A stretch of 7,431 nt of DNA from Deltaproteobacteria bacterium (GTDB taxonomy: Bacteria > Desulfobacterota > Syntrophobacteria > BM002): NCBI GenBank assembly GCA_020350905.1, contig CP070843.1, positions 2,868,380 to 2,875,810 on the forward strand, written 5' to 3'. Below the pieces are notes generated by a model. It searched no databases and was not told the origin of the DNA. It saw nothing but the letters and a program-made list of their open reading frames with translations. Both the position numbers and the translations under genes were made by a program. Positions 5,145 to 7,431 of the stretch are shown piece after piece (position 1 is the first letter of the stretch; each line of letters starts with the position of its first letter).

Positions 5145-5460
5145 GTAAGCGTTAAGCAGGGGGTTCATTTTGCACCGGTTTTAGCACAACTATTGTTTGG
5201 CAGGAATTGAGACCGCCCGCTTCACTCTCTATCATCCAAAAAATGATTCTGGATATATCATGGCATGGAACTAATTTGCCAAGGGTTCGAACAAAACTAC
5301 ATATAAAGCTCTAATATTATTACATTAATGGCACAGACCTGTCAATCAGAAAATTAATTACTTACCTACAGGACGGAGCAATAGAGGGATGAGAACGTTT
5401 ATATCTTAATCCACACTTATGCTTCCAGTGAATATAGAAATAGGGCCTGCTGCTGGCTGT
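5145..5460. other. AT-rich non-coding stretch, 316 bp
   Basis: No supportable ORF on either strand. Apart from the promoter-like sequence at 5316-5345 I can name nothing in it. The composition is noticeably AT-rich, continuous with the SGNH gene and unlike the PilZ/FmdE side. Confidence 0.55.
5316..5345 (-). promoter_or_regulatory. sigma70-like promoter
   Basis: On the minus strand TTGACA (5340-5345, perfect -35) is followed by an 18-nt spacer and AATAAT (5316-5321, five of six -10 bases). Transcription would start near 5309 and run toward the hairpin at 5112-5143 and then the SGNH gene. An AT-rich background makes chance -10 matches easy, but the exact -35 at good spacing is notable. Confidence 0.5.
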
Positions 5461-5961
5461 TTAATGAATTGTTCTTTTCTTGGTGAAATGTTTCAGGAGG
5501 GCCTGGCCAATCTTGCTCTTGATGTATTTCGGTTCTTTCCTAGGATTTGCTGCGCCCGAGGCGTTCTGCAAGATCTGTTTGATCTCTTCCCTGTCTGGCC
5601 CACTGAGGTTCATGCAGCGCAGGATCATGCCCCACTGATTCTTGACAGCACAACGCTTGCGCTGAACCACCGAGCTGTCGACCCGAATCGACCTGCCGGT
5701 CTGGGGATTTTGCACCTTTGGTGAAAACACTGTACCTGAGGGCGGAGCCAACTTGGTATAGAGATGGCAGCCTTTGGTGGAAAAGCGGTTCCCAGTGGCC
5801 TTCACCGTTTTCCCGCCTCTATTGTAATACACCGGTAAGCCAACCTCGGCAATGTGTGGTGTATTCGTCAGACCCGGGTTTGTTTCTGCGCCCACTTCCG
5901 GCTGAGGCATCTGTTGGTTACCTATTTCGCTCATCTTGCCCCCGAATTGTTCAGGAACCAT
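5461..5961 (-). CDS. PilZ-like domain protein with degenerate motifs, 166 aa
   Basis: PilZ domains bind cyclic-di-GMP in many proteins; here the fold is inferred from pattern. After a low-complexity N-terminus (1-35), the region about 38-120 shows LPVYYNRGGK, then NRFSTKGCHLYTK (58-70, resembling the (D/N)xSxxG block), PPSGTVFSPKVQNP (73-86), SIRVDSSVV (91-99) and GMILRCMNLSGPDREEI (111-127), which matches the G(V/I)xFxNLS-x-x-(D/E)R end of PilZ domains. Departures: no upstream RxxxR, no Asp/Asn at the usual place before Ser, and Ile/Cys where Gly/Phe are usual in the last block. Binding of c-di-GMP is therefore doubtful. The tail is very basic. Neither ATG 5961 nor ATG 5934 has a good ribosome-binding site, though 5934 follows GGGGG. 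It lies 30 bp behind the FmdE-family gene and is likely co-transcribed. Confidence 0.6.
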   Translation of the reverse strand: MVPEQFGGKMSEIGNQQMPQPEVGAETNPGLTNTPHIAEVGLPVYYNRGGKTVKATGNRFSTKGCHLYTKLAPPSGTVFSPKVQNPQTGRSIRVDSSVVQRKRCAVKNQWGMILRCMNLSGPDREEIKQILQNASGAANPRKEPKYIKSKIGQALLKHFTKKRTIH

Positions 5962-5987
5962 GCTTTGGAGAAAAAGACCCTGTGCTA

Positions 5988-5999
5988 AGCGCTAGCGCT
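5988..5999. other. 12-bp palindrome over the FmdE stop codon
   Basis: AGCGCTAGCGCT is a perfect palindrome containing the TAG stop (minus strand, 5992-5994). It has no loop and is too short for a terminator; recorded only as a structural oddity. Confidence 0.35.
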
Positions 6000-6606
6000 G
6001 CTCCAGTTGGTCGAAGCAGGGAATGCAGAGGGTCTTTCCTTCAAAGCGCCGCGTTCTGGTTTCCATGACCTGTTCGGAGCAGGCCTCGCAAGTGACACTA
6101 TCCATGACGCGGGCATGGCTGGGGATCTTTCCTTGCGGGTTTTTCAATTCGAAGAGTTCATCCAGGGGAATATCAAAGATCTGCTGCGAGCGGGCCGCAT
6201 GCAATTCCCAGAAGCGCTTGCGTTCTTCCGGGGTAAGGTCTGCGTCGCCGAGTCTTTCTCGGAGAGCTTCCCATTCAGGATCCGGTTCAGCAAAACCTTC
6301 CAGCCTGGTGACGAGGCGGATTCCCTTGCCGTCCGAGCGACGATAGAAGGTGAAAGCATTCTTGCCGTAGTCCAGGTGGATCAGGTTACCCTTGCCAAAA
6401 GTGCAGCCGGTCAGAGACTGGATGGCATCCACCCCGCACATGTCGGTCTCCACCACTGCCACCACCTCCTCATCGTGGGCGTGGGGGCCGATGTCTCGCA
6501 AAGCCACCTCCGCGGCTCTGATTCCAATGGCAAGTCCCGGGCACATGTGACCGTGGAAGGCCACTGTCTTTTGGATCATCTCCTCACTAACATAATTGTC
6601 TTGCAT
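5992..6606 (-). CDS. FmdE-family protein (formylmethanofuran dehydrogenase subunit E-like), 204 aa
   Basis: FmdE-domain proteins are metal-binding partners first described with Mo/W formylmethanofuran dehydrogenase; in bacteria lacking that enzyme their role is open. The FmdE domain covers about residues 8-150. FHGHMCPGLAIGIRAA (17-32) carries the metal-site His18, His20 and Cys22. ETDMCGVDAIQSLTGCTFGKGN (53-74) holds Cys57, Cys68 and the TGCTFGKGN signature. A C-terminal zinc ribbon CEAC (173-176) plus CIPC (194-197) completes the long form of the family. The start at 6606 places FHGH about 17 residues in, as usual, with AGGA 10 nt upstream. A longer frame from 6675 overlaps a promoter-like sequence and adds 23 residues of no known pattern. 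Every family-defining residue is intact. It lies between an SLC13 transporter (upstream) and the PilZ-like gene. Confidence 0.85.
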   Translation of the reverse strand: MQDNYVSEEMIQKTVAFHGHMCPGLAIGIRAAEVALRDIGPHAHDEEVVAVVETDMCGVDAIQSLTGCTFGKGNLIHLDYGKNAFTFYRRSDGKGIRLVTRLEGFAEPDPEWEALRERLGDADLTPEERKRFWELHAARSQQIFDIPLDELFELKNPQGKIPSHARVMDSVTCEACSEQVMETRTRRFEGKTLCIPCFDQLEQR

Positions 6607-6673
6607 GTGCTCGCTTTCCTGATCTCCAGTGTCATAGGGGCCACTAATCTTGAAGCCAACAAAGCTCCCTCTC

Positions 6674-6682
6674 ATTTTAGCA
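6674..6682 (-). promoter_or_regulatory. possible extended -10 element for the FmdE gene
   Basis: TGCTAAAAT on the minus strand: TGN plus TAAAAT, five of six -10 bases. There is no good -35 at 17 nt. If used, transcription would start near 6667, about 60 nt before the ATG at 6606 and past the alternative ATG at 6675, which supports the shorter protein. Confidence 0.35.
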
Positions 6683-6713
6683 CATTATCTTCTTTTCCAC
6701 CCCGTTGGGTTTA

Positions 6714-6740
6714 GAAAGCCAGGGTCATGCCCTGGCTTTC
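6714..6740. terminator. perfect 11-bp hairpin behind the SLC13 gene, terminator
   Basis: GAAAGCCAGGG (6714-6724) pairs perfectly with CCCTGGCTTTC (6730-6740) around TCATG. It lies about 60 bp behind the SLC13 stop and before the FmdE gene, the right place to separate the two units. The T-rich side is on the plus strand (TTGTTTTC); on the minus strand only CTTTCT follows, so it may work in both directions or only weakly for the SLC13 transcript. Confidence 0.6.
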
Positions 6741-6743
6741 TTG

Positions 6744-6764
6744 TTTTCAGGTTTATCCTGAAAA
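6744..6764. terminator. second hairpin next to the SLC13 terminator
   Basis: TTTTCAGG (6744-6751) pairs with CCTGAAAA (6757-6764) around TTTAT. It is the first hairpin met by an SLC13 transcript, 36 bp behind the stop, and is 3 bp from the GC-rich stem. It may act with it as a tandem terminator or as an mRNA 3'-end protector. Confidence 0.45.
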
Positions 6765-6799
6765 ATTCATCCGTTCTCAAGGGTGCTGGTCGGAGATCA

Positions 6800-7431
6800 C
6801 TAACCTCCCACCGGCATGCCCATCAGGGGCCAGAGAAAGAAAACCGCAAGAGCCACTACAACCATAAGCATGATGCTAGCCAGTGTTCCGTACGTGAAGA
6901 ATTCACCTGCAGTAAATTGCCCTGACTCGTAGGCTATGGCATTGGGAGCAGCTCCCACCAGCAAAAGGAACGGCATGCCGGCTGTTGCCAGTGAGGCAAA
7001 CAGGATGACCTCCGGAGCCACCCCCAGATAGGGAGCAATCACCAAGGCCACTGGCAGGGAGATTGCAATGGCAGCCACGTTCATGATGACGTTGGTCATG
7101 AGCATGACGAAAAATGCTATGCCCATGACGAACAGGAACCAGTTGGCTCCTTCCAATTTCATCAGCCACTTCACCGCCAGCCATTTAGCTGCCCCAGTTT
7201 CCCAGAGGCAAAAACCTAAGCTTATGGCACCTGCGAAAAGGAGAATGATGTCCCAGGGAATTTCTTCGAGATCGTTGACATCGAGAATGCCGGTAATAAA
7301 AAATAAAATTGTGGACGTCACAATGATGGCAGTTTTATCCAAGGGTTTTAGAGCAGGAATGAAAGAACGCAGCGACATAAGCAGTACACAGCCTAAAATG
7401 ATACAGTTGGCCACGATCTCTTTTTTGGTGA
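6800..7431 (-). CDS. SLC13/DASS-family anion transporter, C-terminal part (continues past the right edge)
   Basis: An inner-membrane carrier of the divalent anion:Na+ symporter group (di/tricarboxylates, sulfate or phosphate); this part does not fix the substrate. The frame is open to the window edge, beyond the GTG at 7414, so that GTG is internal and the N-terminal half is outside the window. From that GTG, about six hydrophobic segments can be seen. DIILLFAGAISLGFCLWETG and AAKWLA (about residues 54-79) match the family's LxxGGxxLGxAxxxTGxAxWLA stretch. TNVIMNVAAIAISLPVA (106-122) corresponds to the helix after the first substrate/Na+ hairpin. PFLLLVGAAPNAIAYESG (148-165) corresponds to the family signature PxGxxxNAxxYxSG that contributes to the second Na+/substrate site. 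The end is the usual hydrophobic helix plus WPLMGMP. Two hairpins follow the stop. Confidence 0.85.
   Translation of the reverse strand, partial: TKKEIVANCIILGCVLLMSLRSFIPALKPLDKTAIIVTSTILFFITGILDVNDLEEIPWDIILLFAGAISLGFCLWETGAAKWLAVKWLMKLEGANWFLFVMGIAFFVMLMTNVIMNVAAIAISLPVALVIAPYLGVAPEVILFASLATAGMPFLLLVGAAPNAIAYESGQFTAGEFFTYGTLASIMLMVVVALAVFFLWPLMGMPVGG

Noticed and set aside
5205..5345. TGGCA-containing sequences checked as sigma54 promoters
   Set aside because: The GG-GC spacing or the -12 GC is wrong in each case.
5419..6068. Plus-strand ORFs opposite the PilZ-like gene
   Set aside because: Antisense shadows without start signals or domain features.
6007..6714. 235-codon plus-strand ORF
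   Set aside because: Exact antisense of the FmdE-family gene; a codon-bias shadow of a GC-rich coding region.

Overview
The window reads as an accessory, rearranged stretch of a bacterial chromosome. The likely source is a Desulfobacterota (deltaproteobacterial) or similar anaerobe. That is an inference from the gene mix (FmdE-type zinc protein, a PilZ-like protein, a DUF5679-type zinc ribbon, SLC13 transporter, LysM lipoprotein, PlsB-like acyltransferase) and from short heptamer tracts between genes; there is no rRNA or marker gene to confirm it. Apart from one broken plus-strand gene at the left, every supported gene is on the minus strand.

Left end (1-902): two gene fragments meet near position 120. 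Bases 1-122 (minus) encode a piece of the C-terminal region of a LivM-type branched-chain amino acid ABC permease. Bases 123-902 (plus) encode the C-terminal part of a PlsB-like glycerolipid acyltransferase lacking its HX4D half. The join lies in or next to a 12-bp perfect palindrome, so it is either a genomic breakpoint or an assembly chimera.

903-2580: an unrecognised 85-aa protein (1087-1344, minus), a gene-poor stretch with a REP-like hairpin (1561-1627), a 46-aa zinc-ribbon protein that is easily missed (1731-1871, minus) and a LysM lipoprotein (1944-2414, minus).

2581-3998: an EamA/DMT-family transporter (2581-3501, minus), then about 500 bp without an intact gene. That stretch holds AATTGAC heptamers, a third copy of an ATCYCAN heptamer tract and the tail of a vanished membrane-protein gene. 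The three ATCYCAN tracts (1907, 2561, 3710) each lie directly behind a minus-strand stop codon.

3999-5460: an AT-rich block with one membrane-anchored SGNH/GDSL hydrolase-family gene. Its strong ribosome-binding site points to an AUC codon rather than AUG/GUG/UUG. Upstream there is an orphan sigma70-like promoter and a 14-bp terminator-like hairpin, with no ORF between them.

5461-7431: a more GC-rich minus-strand group: an SLC13/DASS transporter running off the right edge, a double hairpin, an FmdE-family protein, and a PilZ-like protein 30 bp behind it.

I see no CRISPR, tRNA, rRNA, intact transposase, phage gene or recognisable defence system. The most interesting signals are the non-canonical start, the orphan promoter-hairpin pair, the stop-codon-linked heptamer tracts and the LivM/PlsB join.
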